NCBI RefSeq assembly: GCF_964656455.1
Contig: NC_135717.1
Coordinates: forward strand, 147,016,308-147,080,307
Direction of reading: 5' to 3'
Length of the DNA: 64,000 nt
Source of the DNA: Halichoerus grypus
Lineage: Eukaryota; Chordata; Mammalia; Carnivora; Phocidae
Part shown: positions 1-13,918 of the stretch, piece by piece
Position numbering within the stretch: the first letter of the stretch is position 1
Layout of the letters: each line of letters begins with the position of its first letter
The notes under the pieces: generated by a model
What the model saw: only the letters and a program-made list of their open reading frames with translations
Databases searched by the model: none
What the model was told of the DNA's origin: nothing
Position numbers and translations under genes: made by a program

Positions 1-50
1 TGTGCTCTCTCTCTCAAATAAATAAATAAAATCTTTAAAAAAAAAAAAAT
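1..50 (+). mobile_element. SINE (SINEC type), 3' tail only, cut by window edge
   Basis: CT-rich segment, then AAATAAATAAATAAAATCTT and an A-run, which is the 3' end shared by all plus-strand carnivoran SINEs in this window. The tRNA-like head lies outside the window to the left. Confidence 0.88.
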
Positions 51-60
51 ACAGTTTTAA

Positions 61-203
61 AATTCTCAAGCATTTATTTAAATTCCAGTTAGTTAACATA
101 TATGGTAAAATTGGATTCAGGTATAGAATTTAGTGATTCATCACTTACATATACATCCAGTGCTCATCACAAGTGCCCTCCTTAACACCCATCACCCATT
201 TAG
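61..203 (-). mobile_element. L1 3' end, 5'-truncated, antisense
   Basis: Reads on the plus strand as the reverse complement of a carnivoran L1 3' terminus: a TTTATTTAAATTCCAGTTAG motif, then a segment ending near CACCCATTT. Two other copies of the same 3' end occur at 10177 and 11820. Only about 140 bp of the 3' UTR is present and no coding part remains. Confidence 0.8.
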
Positions 204-1530
204 ACATATTTTGAGATGTCTACATTTGCAAGCATGTTGCCAGTCTGTTCAAGATGTTAAACAAACAAACAAAAAACTCTAGTCCTCCACTTACTATAGG
301 CAGAGAATAAACAGAAAATGCCAAAGTGACCACAGCTTCTGCCAGAAAGTAGAACCAGGGTCTGATCAAGAAAATTGTATGTATCAAGACTGGAATATGA
401 CAGTGTTTGCCTAGCAGGATTTCAGAATTCCTGGGCATCAGAGGCTCCCATAAGTCTCTTATTTCTTCTCTTATCAAATGAGAGTATTTTTTTGCACAGA
501 CCCTGTTCCTGTTCCACAATCACACTGGGTATGTGGATGGAGAATAATTTGTTTTTTAGTTAATAGGTCTCCATATAAAAATAAATGACTCCAGACCAAA
601 CGCAGATTTTGAAATCCTGATCAACAACTAATAAATCTTGGGGATTAAGTGAATAAATTGTGTGTGTGGAAGGATCATAAATAACTGACTAAGGGAGTAG
701 ACAGTGGCAGATTTAATTATTCTTTTGCAATTCTTAACCCCTCCCTGAATCAATGTCTCATGCCATGTGACCTACTTTGGCCTACTGGATATTAATTATA
801 GAGTAAGGGGTTTATATGCTTACATAAATGGGCTTTATTTCATGTACTATTACTTCTCCTTTAGCTAATATTAATATATGCCATTTGAACCCTAGCTAAA
901 CTTGTAGGAAGAAGCCAAGTCCTACAGACCAATGGTCTGAAAAAGAACTTCACAGTTGAACTCAGCTTAAATATACTGACCTGAAGATGCATTCAGAACC
1001 ATGAACATAAGAACATACGCTGATTGATATTTGCCTCTTTGTTTTGGAGAGTATTTTATGCAGCATTATTGCAAAATAGCTCAGTGATACTGTTACAAGA
1101 TATAAAATTTGTATTGGAGGCATAATTAACTTTTAGAGAAAATTGAATTTTCTTGACTTAAACTAATATAGAAAAAAGAAGACACTTTTATTCATGTTAA
1201 TAGAACCAAACATAATAATCAAAATGTTTTTCCCCAGTACTCAACACGTTGAAAAACTTCCCTCCCTTTTGGGTTATTTCAGAAAATTAGCTTTAGGCCT
1301 TGGATGGGAAGGAGAACCCAGAGAATCCATCTTTTCATAAATATAATTTGCCTTTTGGTATGTTCTATATTCAAACTTTTTAAAGTAAAAGTTTAATAAT
1401 GGAAGTATATAAACTTTATAACATAAAATTGAGGAAATTAATACATCTTAGTTCTTTGATTTCCTTACCTGATACTACAATTTGAAATGAAATCTTTTTT
1501 GGTATAATAGGTAATTGTAGGAAGTTTCAA
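204..1530. other. Gene-free stretch, no confident feature
   Basis: AT-rich DNA with no long open frame, splice-site pattern or RNA gene that I can support. The piece around 730-940 (including GCCATGTGACCTACTTTGGC) resembles part of an old MaLR-like LTR but is too degraded to delimit. Confidence 0.5.
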
Positions 1531-1756
1531 TTTTTTAAAAGATTTATTTATTTATAATTAGAGAGAGAATGAGAGGAGAGAGAGAGATAGCACGAGCACT
1601 CACATGACTGGGAGGAGGAGCAGAGGGAGAGCATCTTCAAGCAGACTCCCCACTGAGTGGAGAGCCCGACAAAGGGCTCGATCTCACGACCCATGAGATC
1701 ATGACTTGACTTGAACCAAGAGTCGATGCTCAACCAGCTGAGCCACTCAGGTGCCC
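1531..1756 (-). mobile_element. SINE (older SINEC copy), antisense
   Basis: Antisense tail (TTTTTTAAAAGATTTATTTA), a GAGA-rich stretch and the antisense tRNA-like head ending GAGCCACTCAGGTGCCC. Imperfect target duplication: GTTTCAATTTTTT on the left and GTTTCAGTTTTTT on the right. Several substitutions in the body suggest an older copy than those at 10388 or 26374. Confidence 0.9.
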
Positions 1757-1826
1757 TGGATGTTTCAGTTTTTTAAACTGGCTTTGTATTCTAAATTTCA
1801 TGTCCTTGACATTACCTCAGAGAGCA

Positions 1827-1857
1827 CATCATCATCATCATCGCCATCATCATCATT
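1827..1857. repeat. (CAT)n microsatellite
   Basis: About ten CAT/ATC units with one interrupted unit (CGC) in the middle. Confidence 0.9.
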
Positions 1858-2745
1858 GTTGTATTTCTCTTACAATTTTCTATAACTGTATTATATGTTT
1901 TCTATATCCATGTGTTCTGTACCAAACATGAAGGGTGTTTACTTCTATGGTTTGGGGATTATCTAAACATAATGCAGGTATGAAATTGAAAATGGTAAAA
2001 CCTATAATGTACTTTTATGTTCCAAGGTTTGCTCTTTAAAAGCAAATACTATCAATATTGTATAAGTTACATTAGATTTTAATTCTCTAAATACTCTTGG
2101 GATAATTTTTCAAATTGTAGTATTTGACCTATTTCTCTCCTAATTTTGGTATGACATTAGTGTTATTTTACGATAGTTCTGACTAATTTTAGAGAATTAC
2201 AACTGTACAACATAGCCTTAAATATTAGGTATATTCATAGGGCCTCAGAACTGCCTAGAAAAAGAAATAACCAATGACATTAACAAAAATAAAAGAAAAA
2301 ACATAAAATATATTCTAACTTTTCGGTCTTAAAAAACAGAACTGAAAAACAATCTTTTAGCACACTCTCATTCTTTATTATGTTTTATTAAATATAATAG
2401 GATTTTTGCTGTCAATATTGTTGAGGAAGTAATGGGTTATTTGGTGTATAGTGTTTTCCAGTCTGAGAGCTGCTGATTCTATCCTCACAATGTACAGTAA
2501 TATGTTCCTCTGTGTTCTCTATTTCCTATAACTTTGAATAACATCTACAGAGCATTAGATTCCGATTATATATTTTTGGGAAGCGTACTTCATAAGGAAG
2601 TTAATTATCTTTCATCAGGGAGGAATTTGGATGGATGCCATTGTTTTTTCTAGTGTTAGTAGGCCACTAATGGCTGATGCCGAGATTCATTAAAATATTA
2701 ATAGTTGCAAAATGGCGGTATTTTAATCTTGTTCTATTATCTTTA
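1858..2745. other. Gene-free stretch, nothing recognised
   Basis: AT-rich, with no open frame of note and no recognisable repeat beyond the flanking elements. Confidence 0.5.
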
Positions 2746-2945
2746 TTTTTTCAAAGATTTTATTTATTTGTCAGAGTGAGAGAGAGAGAGGTTGAGACTG
2801 AGCAAGCAGAGGGAGTGGCAGGCAGAGGGAGATGCAGGCTCCCAGCTGAGCAGGGAAGCCCAATGCAGCACTTGATCCCAGGACCCTGGGATCACAACCT
2901 GAGCTGAAGGCAGGTGCTTAACCAACTGAGCCACCCAGGTGTCTC
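2746..2945 (-). mobile_element. SINE (SINEC type), antisense
   Basis: Antisense tail (TTTTTCAAAGATTTTATTTA), a GAGAGAGAG stretch, a body with GATCCCAGGACCCTGGGATC and an antisense head ending GAGCCACCCAGGTGTC. Target duplication is weak, so the copy is not very recent. Confidence 0.92.
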
Positions 2946-3589
2946 GTACTCTTTACATCTTAAAGAGAAATTTTTCCAAAAAATTAAAAAGTATATTTCA
3001 TACTTGGTAACAATAATTAGGAAACACAGGATAAATGATTCAAACTTCTATTTATTTTACCAGTTTTAAAAATGATGAGTTTATTCACTACCATTAGGTT
3101 TGTACCTCTTTGTTATGAACTCGTAGATTTAAATAAGTTTGAAGTGTTTCAATCAATTGCAATAGTTATCCTTCATGGTGCTCACATTGTCCTATTTTTG
3201 GCCTCTTCAAGTTGGATTCTCAATTTGACCCAATCCTAGTAGAATTTGTAGTATTTCATTTACTTTCTATCTAATTTGAAAAGATATCACAAGTTCCTCT
3301 TGTATGTTTTGTAACTGTTGAAACTAAACAACTCCATGGAATCATGGTACTATTCTATTTGTATGTGTTTAGTTTTTTCATAACCAAATGTTTAAAAAAG
3401 TGAATAAGAAGTAAAAACTGGACATAATATTTGGAAACAATTATCTGAAGAAGTTTGGCTTTTAAAAGTATAGAGAAAATTTTGATTTAAGCTCTGACAT
3501 ATAAAAATTTTACAAGTTGTCACTCTCATTCTTATAAGAAAAAAGGTGAAAAATGGAAAATCAATGACTTAGCATGGATCATCCAAGAC
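2946..3589. other. Gene-free stretch, nothing recognised
   Basis: AT-rich DNA with no coding frame and no repeat that I can name. Confidence 0.5.
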
Positions 3590-5202
3590 TGAAGTTGTGG
3601 AGAATATCAGCACATTGAAGTCTGGATAGACAGACAAATACAGAAAGTCACAACTGAGATCTTACCTGAAGCACAGTCCACTGGAGCCATAAACTGATAA
3701 GTACATTTAATGGTAATTCTGATGAAATACTGGAAGGTGAGTATAAACTTGCCTGAAAGTGAGAAATTCCTGGAAACTGCAGTTTTGTGGGGAGAGACAA
3801 CTTTCCTGGGTTTTACCTCCAGGAACCCATACAAGCTGTCATGGTGAAGAGCCAAGAAAGATCCTCTCATGATTTTGGCAAGGGTAGGGGAAGGAAGACA
3901 TTGTGAAATACACTCAGATATTGAAGGCCTACTATACAGGGAAAAGACTACTAGAACCCTCTCTCACCAAACAAAATGGCATTTCTCCCACTCAAGATCA
4001 CTTCCTGTCTCACCTAAGGGAGAAAAAATTCTAAGACACACTTGTGAAAGTCAAAGCCCATGGACATAGGCCCACTAAAAGATTTAATCATATAACGGTG
4101 AAATGCTTCCCCTCCCTTACACCTAACAATTGTACCGACAAGATTTCAGTACAGCAGCAGAGGACTACAGCTGAAAGAGCAGTAAGATGCACACTCTATC
4201 TGATGAGGAGTTAAGGAACCCCAAAGATAGTAGAGAAGACAAAATAACATCAATACAGGAATTTGAATCTTCTGGCATCTACAACTACAATATTAAACCC
4301 AACCCAATTCCCATAGAGATTAATATAAAACCTCACACTAAAGCCTATTTAAGTCAGGTGGTAATACCTGATACATCATGTTAAGTTTTCAATATAATTT
4401 TAAATCATGGTAGAAGGAAAAAAAAAAAGTCTGAAGATGCAAAGAAAGCATCAGAATCAGACCCAAATATGTAGGGATATGGGAATTATCAGCTCAGGAA
4501 TTTAAAACAACTATGATTAATATGTTAAGAGCTCTATTGGAAAAAATAGATAACATGCAAGAATAGATAGGTAATGTAAGCAGAGATATGGAAACTCTAA
4601 GAGAATTAAAAAGAAATGCTGGAAATTAAAAACACTGTAACAGAAATGAAGAATGTCTTTGATGGGGTTATAAGATGACTGGAAATGGGTAAGTATGTTT
4701 GAAGATGGATCAACTTCCCCAACTGAAATTGAAATAAAATAATAATGATGATGATGATGGTAATGATAATAAATCACCTAAGACTTGAAAGGCAATGTCA
4801 AAAGATGTAACATGCATAATAGGAATGCAAGAAGAAGAAGACAGAGAGGAAGAAATACTGGAAGTAACAATGGCTGAGAACTTTCCAAAATTAATGACAG
4901 AAATCAAATGACAGATTTCAGAATCTCAGAACACCAGGTAGGATAAATTACAAAAAAGTCTGCACCAAGCCATATCATATAAAAACTATAGAAGCTAAAG
5001 ACAATGAGATAATCTTGAAATAATTCAGAGGAAAAAAACCCCACCTACTTATAGTGGAACAAGGATAAGAATCTGAGAAAACTTGTTGGCAGAAATTATG
5101 TAAACACAAAGAGTGTGAAGTGAAATATTTAAATTGTTAAAATTAAAAACAAAACAAAACCCTCACTAACCTAGGATTTCTTAACCAGGCAAAATATACT
5201 GC

Positions 5203-5233
<31 letters not shown>

Positions 5234-5345
5234 AACAAAAAACAAAAACAAACAGGAGAAATTCTCTTTCAGACAAACAAAAAATGAGGGAACTCATTAC
5301 CATCAAACATGCTCTGTAAGAAATGCTTTAAACAGTTCTTCAGTC
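3590..5345 (+). mobile_element. Old L1/HAL1 fragment covering an ORF1-like region
   Basis: From about 4430 to 5340 the plus strand follows the layout of an old L1/HAL1 first reading frame: a stretch around AATTTAAAACAACTATGATT, then segments corresponding to the coiled-coil, RNA-binding and C-terminal parts, then a downstream piece with TCAGACAAACAAAAAATGAG. All frames are broken by stops and indels, so nothing is translated. The part from 3590 to about 4430 is assigned only by continuity and is less certain. L1 ORF1 encodes an RNA-binding chaperone; here it is only a fossil. The MaLR LTR begins about 25 bp downstream. Confidence 0.65.
5201..5260. repeat. (AAAAC)n-like A-rich repeat
   Basis: Repeated AAAAC units with some length variation, embedded in the ORF1-like L1 fragment. 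Confidence 0.85.
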
Positions 5346-5369
5346 AAGAAAGAAAATTATATTGGTTAG

Positions 5370-5745
5370 TGCAGTGAATTGAATAGTCTCCCCCAAAAAG
5401 GTATGTCCAAATCCTAAACCCCAGTACACTGAATGTGACCTTATTTGAAAACAGAGTCTTTGTTATGTTATTAAGAATGTTGAGATGAGATCACTGTGGA
5501 TTAAGTGTGGGACCCACGCATCTACAAGCCAACGAAAACCAAGACTTGCTTGGCTGCCACTGCATTCCAGGACAGAGGCATTGGGCAGATTGTTCCTCCA
5601 AGTATCCGGATGGAATCAGCCCTGCTGACACCTTGATTTTGAACTTCTGGCTTCCAAAACTATGAGAGAATACATTTCTGTTGTTTTAAGCCCCCAAGTT
5701 TTGGTAATTTATTATGATTGTTCTAGGAAATTGATATACATTCTG
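5370..5745 (+). mobile_element. ERVL-MaLR LTR (MLT1-like)
   Basis: Begins near GTGAATTGAATAGTCTCCCC and continues through a GTGACCTTATTTGAAAACAG block, a CCTGCTGACACCTTGATTTT block and a 3' part with TTTCTGTTGTTTTAAGCCCC. This order is that of a mammalian-apparent LTR retrotransposon LTR in sense orientation. It is shortened relative to a full LTR in the middle. Internal sequence follows directly on the right. Confidence 0.72.
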
Positions 5746-6480
5746 GTACTAAAAAGTAGAGTGCTACTGTATCAAATACCTTCAAATTTGGATATGGCTT
5801 TGGAATTGGACAATGCGTAGAGGCTGGAAGAATTTAGATGGACATGATAGAAAAAGCCCCAACTGTCCTGAGGAGGTGATGGGTAGAAACATGGCTGTTA
5901 AAGGTGACTGGTAAGAGTTCAGAAGGAAGTGAGGAACGTGTTATTCGAGACAAGAGGAATGGCAGCCCTTGTTAGAAAGTGGCAGTAAGCTTCGCTGAAT
6001 TTATTCTACTGTTGAGTGGAAAGCAGAATTTGTAATAAATAGATGCAATTAGCTGAGGAGATTGCCAAGCAAAATCTTAAAGTGGCAACCTGGTTTCTCC
6101 TTGCTGCTTATAGTAAAATGTGAGAGGAAAGATAAACTGCTAAGCAAAAAGAAACAAACATTTGTTGATTTGGGAAATTCTTAGTCTAACCAGATTTAAG
6201 AAAGCTTAAATATTAGGAAGCTTAAATTAGGAAATTCAACCTTGGAAAACCATGCTCTGGAGAGAGGGCCAAGGGTATGGCTCGAAAATCTTTTACTGAA
6301 AAGATTAGGTGTGTGATGCATGGATCTAGTCAACCATCTCAGCAGAAGCCAGAATTAAAGATGAGTTTATCCAGGAAGGAGATACAGAAAACTTTTATAT
6401 AATGTTGTGGGCTTTTATGACTTACAGAAGACAGATAAGATGTTCTGGAAATGTTATACATCAGAAACACTGCCAGAAAG
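5746..6480 (+). mobile_element. MaLR internal sequence (non-coding remnant)
   Basis: The segment starting near 5746 (TAGAGTGCTACTGTATCAAA) and continuing through TGGCTTTGGAATTGGACAAT, AGCTGAGGAGATTGCCAAGC and TGCTGCTTATAGTAAAATGT matches my memory of MaLR internal regions. It has no open frame. The second LTR is missing, so the element was truncated on its 3' side before or during later rearrangement. The right limit is approximate. Confidence 0.65.
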
Positions 6481-6534
6481 GGACAGATCCCAGACAAAAT
6501 GAAAGAAGGTTTTTGGACTCCAAAATTTTGACTT

Positions 6535-7222
6535 CTCTGTGAAAGACAGTTAAGAGAATGAAAATCACAAGCCACAGACTGAGAGAAGATATTTTTAAAA
6601 CACATATTTGATGAAGGACTTATCTCTAAAATGTACAGAAAATTCTTAAGAGTAAAAAATAAAGCAAACAACCCATTATAATGGAAAAAATGTTAGAACA
6701 GACACCTCACCAAAGAAAATATACAGATGTCAAATAAATATCAAATAGTAGTCAACATCATTTTTCATTGGGGAATTTAAAATTAAAACAACAATAAGAT
6801 ACCACTACATGTCTATTAAAAAGGCTAAGATTAAAAAACAAAACAAAAACAAAAACGCAGAACAACAGAAACTATCATTCATTGCTGGTGGAAGTGCTAG
6901 CAAGAACGCAGAACAGAAACTATCATTCATTGCTGATGGAAGTGCAGAAAAGATACAGACGTTTTGGAAGACCTTGTGGTAGCTTCTTACAAAGGTAAAC
7001 ATAGTTTTGCCATATGATCTAGCAATCACATTCCTAGGTATTTATCTAATTATTGCAGAAATCTTAATGTCCGCACAAAAATCTGCAGAAATGTTTATAG
7101 CAACTTTATTCATCATTGCCCAAACTGGAAGCAACCAACATGCCCTTCAGTAGGTGAATAGATAAACTGTGGTACATCTATACAATGGAATATTATTCAG
7201 CGATAAAAAGAAATGAGCCATC
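6535..7222 (+). mobile_element. Old L1, 3' part of ORF2 (left piece)
   Basis: Sense-strand fossil of the last part of L1 ORF2. Visible blocks include one near CACCTCACCAAAGAAAATAT, one around ATAAGATACCACTACATGTC and one reading TACAATGGAATATTATTCAG. Many stops and indels. Contains a local tandem duplication (6855-6897 and 6906-6945). A SINE splits the element at 7222 and the L1 resumes at 7432. Confidence 0.8.
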
Positions 7223-7419
7223 GGGTGCCTGGGTGGCTCAGTCGTTAAGTGTCTGCCTTCGGCTCAGGTTATGATCCCAGAGTCCTGGGATCGAGCCCCT
7301 CATCGGGCACCCTGCTCGGCGGGAAGCCTCCTTCTCCCTCTCCCACTCCCTCTGCTTGTGTTTCCTCTCTCACTGTGTCTCTCTGTCAAATAAATAAATA
7401 AAATCTTTAAAAAAAAAAG
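7223..7419 (+). mobile_element. SINE (SINEC type) inserted in old L1
   Basis: Complete copy with head GGTGCCTGGGTGGCTCAGTC, a body with an intact pair of GGGATC/GATCCC motifs, a CT-rich part, TAAATAAATAAAATC and an A-tail. Flanked by target duplications AAAGAAATGAGCCATC at 7207-7222 and about 7416-7431, which both belong to the interrupted L1. Confidence 0.95.
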
Positions 7420-7431
7420 AAATGAGCCATC

Positions 7432-8540
7432 AAGTCACATAATGACATGCATGAATATTAAATGCATTATTTTGAAGTGAAAAAAATGTGAAAATACTAA
7501 ATACTACATGATTCCAATTACATGACACCCAGGAAAAGGCAAAACTATAGACATGGTAAAAAGATCAGTGGTTACGAGGGTTGTGGGTAGAAGAGAATGA
7601 TGAGTAGGTGACATACCGAGATTTTTAGGGTGTTGAAACTATTCTGAATAGTATTATAGATATATAACATTATGCATTTTTCAACACCTATGTAACTTTA
7701 TAGTACAAATAGAAGAAAGAACTAGGATTTTATTTTTTGTTTTGCAAAAAAAAAAAAAAAAAACCCAAACAAAACAAACAACAACAAAACCTGAACATAA
7801 ACACCATACTCTGGTTGACAAATCTCTTCCACAGAAGGGGCTGGGATAACAATTCTGAACTAATATACATATTAGAATTAAACAATTAAGTAGATAAATG
7901 GTGATGATGTGAGCCAAGTTTCTTATTTTTGGAGGAGAAGTTTGCAGATAAGCAAGAGTGGAAGGTTAGAATTATCCATGAGATAACATTAGAACTGGTA
8001 ACATTAGTATGAACTCATGTTTAGCACTAGATAAAAAGTTAACATGTCTGTGGATGTGTAGGCATGCACATGTTTACACAGGTTAGTATACATCCAACTA
8101 TTTTCTTCCTCTTTCAGCTGAAATCATCTAGCAGTAATGACACCTCAGTGTCTTGGTTCCTAATAGAATTTTCCAATAAAATAAACCAGGGATTTTTTGG
8201 AAAATGGCTGATTCTAGTACTAAGGAAGGAAATCCATAAAATGAGTCTAGAGCATTCTGTAGTGCTAGAAAGTAAGAAGTGCCCACAGAGGGAAAAAGGA
8301 AAATAACGGAAGAGAAAAGAAAAGAAAAGAAAAAAAGACCAAGATGGGGTTATATCAAAGGGGTACAGGAGTCAACTGGAAGAAATGCTAATGACAAAGC
8401 TGGAAGCATTTAAATAATAAAATAAATGAAGCAGGATTGGATTCTAACCCAATGTATAAAATAGATATCTATGAGTACATACTGATCTCAGATATCTATG
8501 TAGAATTTAAAAAATCAGAATTAATCAGATATTTCAAAAA
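7432..8540 (+). mobile_element. Old L1, end of ORF2 and 3' UTR (right piece)
   Basis: Continues the L1 after the SINE: GCAAAACTATAGACATGGTA, then a long 3' UTR with AAACAATTAAGTAGATAAAT and TTAGTATACATCCAACTATT. A second copy of the same 3' UTR lies at 57000-58240 (compare AATTGAACAATTAAGTAAAT there), which confirms a dispersed family, probably an L1MC/L1MD-type L1. Contains A-rich simple sequence at 7746-7800 and an (AAAAG)n tract at about 8308-8335. Confidence 0.7.
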
Positions 8541-8599
8541 ATGAAGTAACTTGAGAATAGTTATGTATACAGTGATGACTACACAATTTATATATCCTA

Positions 8600-9010
8600 A
8601 CTAGACCTCTCATTTGGAACATTACTATCTCCACTGCTAGACAACTTTAATCCACTTACCCAGCCCAGATTGCTCTTTCTCATATGCTCCCTGTTGCTCA
8701 AGCTAAAATACTTGAAGATATCATTTATTTTTCACTTTATTATATTGTACATTCAATATATCTGCAAATTTTATTGCTTGTAGCTTCAAATATAGTCAGA
8801 ATATCACCAATTTTTTAAATCAACACCACTGATATTACGATGCTAGAAATCAGCATCTTCTTGGATTATCCTAAAACCTCTTAACTGGTCTCCTAGAATA
8901 TGTTCCAGCCCTCCTTCATTTGTTCTTAACAAGAAGCAGAATGATCTTTTTATACTTATATAGAAGTTCATTTCCTACTCAAAACCATCAAATGCCATAA
9001 CTTTATAATG
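8600..9010 (+). mobile_element. L2 LINE fragment, sense
   Basis: Degraded but ordered match to the L2 3' region: CTCTTAACTGGTCTCCTAGA, then a block with AGAATGATCTTTTTATACTT, then TACTCAAAACCATCAAATGC. Old, with no coding capacity. Confidence 0.55.
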
Positions 9011-10176
9011 AAATTTGATATCCAACGGTATAATTTCATCTTTGTTCTTCTTCAACATTTCCTTAACTATTTTTGGCCATTTGCATTTCAATATATATTT
9101 TAGAAAGATCTTGTCAATTTTCATTATATATCAAATTTTATGTGATCATCATAAAGGTGGCACTTTAGCAATTTTCAATAGTTGTTTACAGAATTTTGTT
9201 GGAATTCATAAGGTTTTATCTATTTCAGACTTGGTTTTAAAGAACATCATTATGCAGTTCCATTCTCTATGACTGAAAAAAATATGTGAATAATCTTTTA
9301 TTTCTCTAGTATAGCTTTAATAAGTTTACTTGTGGCAAAAAGTAAGTAATGTGACCTTTCCATATACTTTTTCTTCCCCGCAGAAGGTAATTTCTATCAA
9401 ATAAAAATAAAAATAATCAGGATAAGTAAGTGTTCACTATAGGCATCTGTTCATTTTTCATCATTATGGTACAACTAAAGAATTATATGAAGATTAGTCT
9501 TTGATTTTAATTTAAATGGATTTTACTGGTAAATTGGATTTTGCTATGCTTCATAAGGATGTATTTCGTGTGGCAAACTGAATTGCCTACCTTTACAAAT
9601 TGATATGAATCAGGAAAGAAACTTCATTTCATGCAAACTTTTTAATATCTAGGCAGAAATGTAAAATTTACCCTTGCAATCGTCTGTGGTTCTACTGCAT
9701 TAAGAATTCTATTTATCTAAGCAACTGAAATAGCTTGCATTTAGGCATGCCCCTCTGTGCTTCTCTACAGTATTATATGTTAATATATTTAATCTATTCA
9801 ACATCTTTGGATGTTTTAAACATAATCACATGCATTTATTCGAGGGCTTGGGTGTACTCTTACTACCTGTAATGAATTTGACCTATAAACAGAAGCTCTA
9901 TAAGCTTTTATCTAGTAACATATATAGAAGTTAGCATCATAAACATTGGTTTCTTGGAAATTTGCATTTTAACTCTAAATGATTAATCTTTTTCTCCACA
10001 TTAAACATATATAGTAATCCAAACACTTTTAATTTTTTCTGGATATTTAAGTCACCATTTTATTATAAACTCTCTAGTTCTTTCTCCACTTAAAATGGCA
10101 ATTCACTGTTAGAAATATTTCCACATTGATTACAATTATTATGGTATTAAATTAATTAGGCATGAAAGTATTTAAT
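9011..10176. other. Gene-free stretch, nothing recognised
   Basis: AT-rich DNA. The one open frame of about 85 codons near its start is hydrophobic, unrelated to anything I know, and likely chance. Confidence 0.5.
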
Positions 10177-10321
10177 CTTTTTTAAGTTTTTACTTAAATT
10201 CCAGTTAGTTAACATACAGTGTAATATTAGCTTCAGGTGTATAATTTAGTGATTCAACACTTACATACAACACCTGGTGCTCATCACAAAAAGTGCACTC
10301 CCCATTAATCCCCATCACCTA
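10177..10321 (-). mobile_element. L1 3' end, 145 bp, antisense
   Basis: Same 3' terminus as at position 61: TTAAATTCCAGTTAGTTAAC on the plus strand. Flanked by a near-matching target duplication (GAAAGTATTTAATCTT left, AAAAGTATATAATCTT right), so this is a separate, heavily 5'-truncated insertion. Confidence 0.85.
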
Positions 10322-10387
10322 AAAGTATATAATCTTAATTTTAAAATGAAAGCTACACAGAAATACTGTAAATACTATATGTACCAA

Positions 10388-10584
10388 GGGGCGCCTGGGT
10401 GGCTCAGTCGTTAAGCATCTGCCTTCGGCTCAGGTCATGATCCCAGGGTCCTGGGATCAAACCCCGCATCAGGCTCCCTGCTCAGCGGGAAGCCTGCTTC
10501 TCCCTCTCCCACTCCCCCTGCTTCTGTTCCCTCTCTCTCGCTGTGTCTCTCTCTGTCAAATAAATAAACAAAATCTTAAAAAAA
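10388..10584 (+). mobile_element. SINE (SINEC type), young, perfect 18-bp target duplication
   Basis: Near-consensus copy: head GGGCGCCTGGGTGGCTCAGT, body, CTCTCTCTGTCAAATAAATA and an A-tail. The flanks AAATACTATATGTACCAA at 10370-10387 and 10585-10602 are identical, which marks a recent L1-mediated insertion. Confidence 0.97.
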
Positions 10585-10602
10585 AAATACTATATGTACC
10601 AA

Positions 10603-11385
10603 ATAATTAGCATTCAACTCTCCTATACAATCCACTCATTGCAAAAATGATGCTAACTGTTCCTCTCCCCACTCCCTGGCCAACAAGTGCCAATTAAATC
10701 AGAGCAGCCAATTATACATTGTTGGTGTCAGATACTATTTGTTTGCTAATAATTTTTTTTCTTGGTGCATAAAAACGAAATTTTGTTGAGCCACAATATG
10801 CTAAATTAACACAAGCCTCTTCACTAACCCCAGGGATGGGTTTTTATTTGTCTAAATCAAGTATGATAATTCTATATCCTCCACTAGTTATTGGTTAGGA
10901 AAGTGTGACCTGAGTTTGATCAATGATTCATAAGAAGTCTGACGAGTAGAATTCTGAGAAATCTAATTACTGATTTTAAGAAAAAAAAGACAAGACACAA
11001 TACTAAAATACTTTGCCTTTTCTTCTTCTTGCCTTAAATGTAACAGAGCTTTGGAAGCCATCTTTAGGCCATGAGGTTACAAACCTAAAGACAAAAAGCC
11101 AACATAATTTATTAGAAGGATTTAGTAAGAGCCTTATTATTAACCACTAAATTATTGCATCAAAACTGAAAATACTTATATATAGATTCCCTGTTAGGTG
11201 AAATAAGAAAATGTTTCTACTGTCTAATGTTTTGTTCCAATACTGTACATTTATCCTAATTCGTATAGTTTCTTTTACTGTTTCAAAGTTGGAATCCCAA
11301 ATAAATAAACATAATTAACAATGACTACTATTGTGGGTAATAACAAAAATAATAACTAAGATTTATTATACAATTGTTATGGTTC
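10603..11385. other. Gene-free stretch, nothing recognised
   Basis: AT-rich DNA without a coding frame above chance. Confidence 0.5.
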
Positions 11386-11389
11386 TATG

Positions 11390-11575
11390 TCCTTTTGCAT
11401 AAGTTATTACATCCTGTAATTATCACAATAATCTTATAACATATGTAACTTTACTATAACTACTTCATGGATGATAAAAAGGAGGCACAGAGAAGTAGAT
11501 AAACTTTCACAAAGACTGGAAATTGTAAATTCACATCAACACAATCTCACCCTAGTACTCCAGATCCTTTCTATT
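11390..11575 (-). mobile_element. MIR SINE, antisense
   Basis: Old mammalian-wide repeat in antisense order: TTACATCCTGTAATTATCAC, CACAATAATCTTATAACATA, GATGATAAAAAGGAGGCACA and a downstream accession-like CAAAGACTGGAAATTGTAAA. Diverged but colinear. Confidence 0.6.
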
Positions 11576-11819
11576 ATTAATGGGGTGCCACCAATGAATG
11601 CTTAGGTAGGGACAGAGAAGCTTGGGATTATATCACATAATACACAATTTGTATTAAAACAAAAGACAAAAGGGTCAAGAAAACAAACATATTTTTAAAA
11701 TAAAAAATATTTAATAACAAAAATAACGAAGTTGTACTTTGTTACAAATATTCTACTAGTATTATCCTTTACAATGTATATACTGGATATTCCACTTCAG
11801 TTAAAGTAGTATAATCATT

Positions 11820-13918
<2,099 letters not shown>

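Noticed and set aside
7223..7300. tRNA gene-like sequence at SINE heads
   Set aside because: The heads derive from a tRNA and keep promoter-box-like motifs, but do not fold into an intact tRNA and are followed by SINE body and tail.
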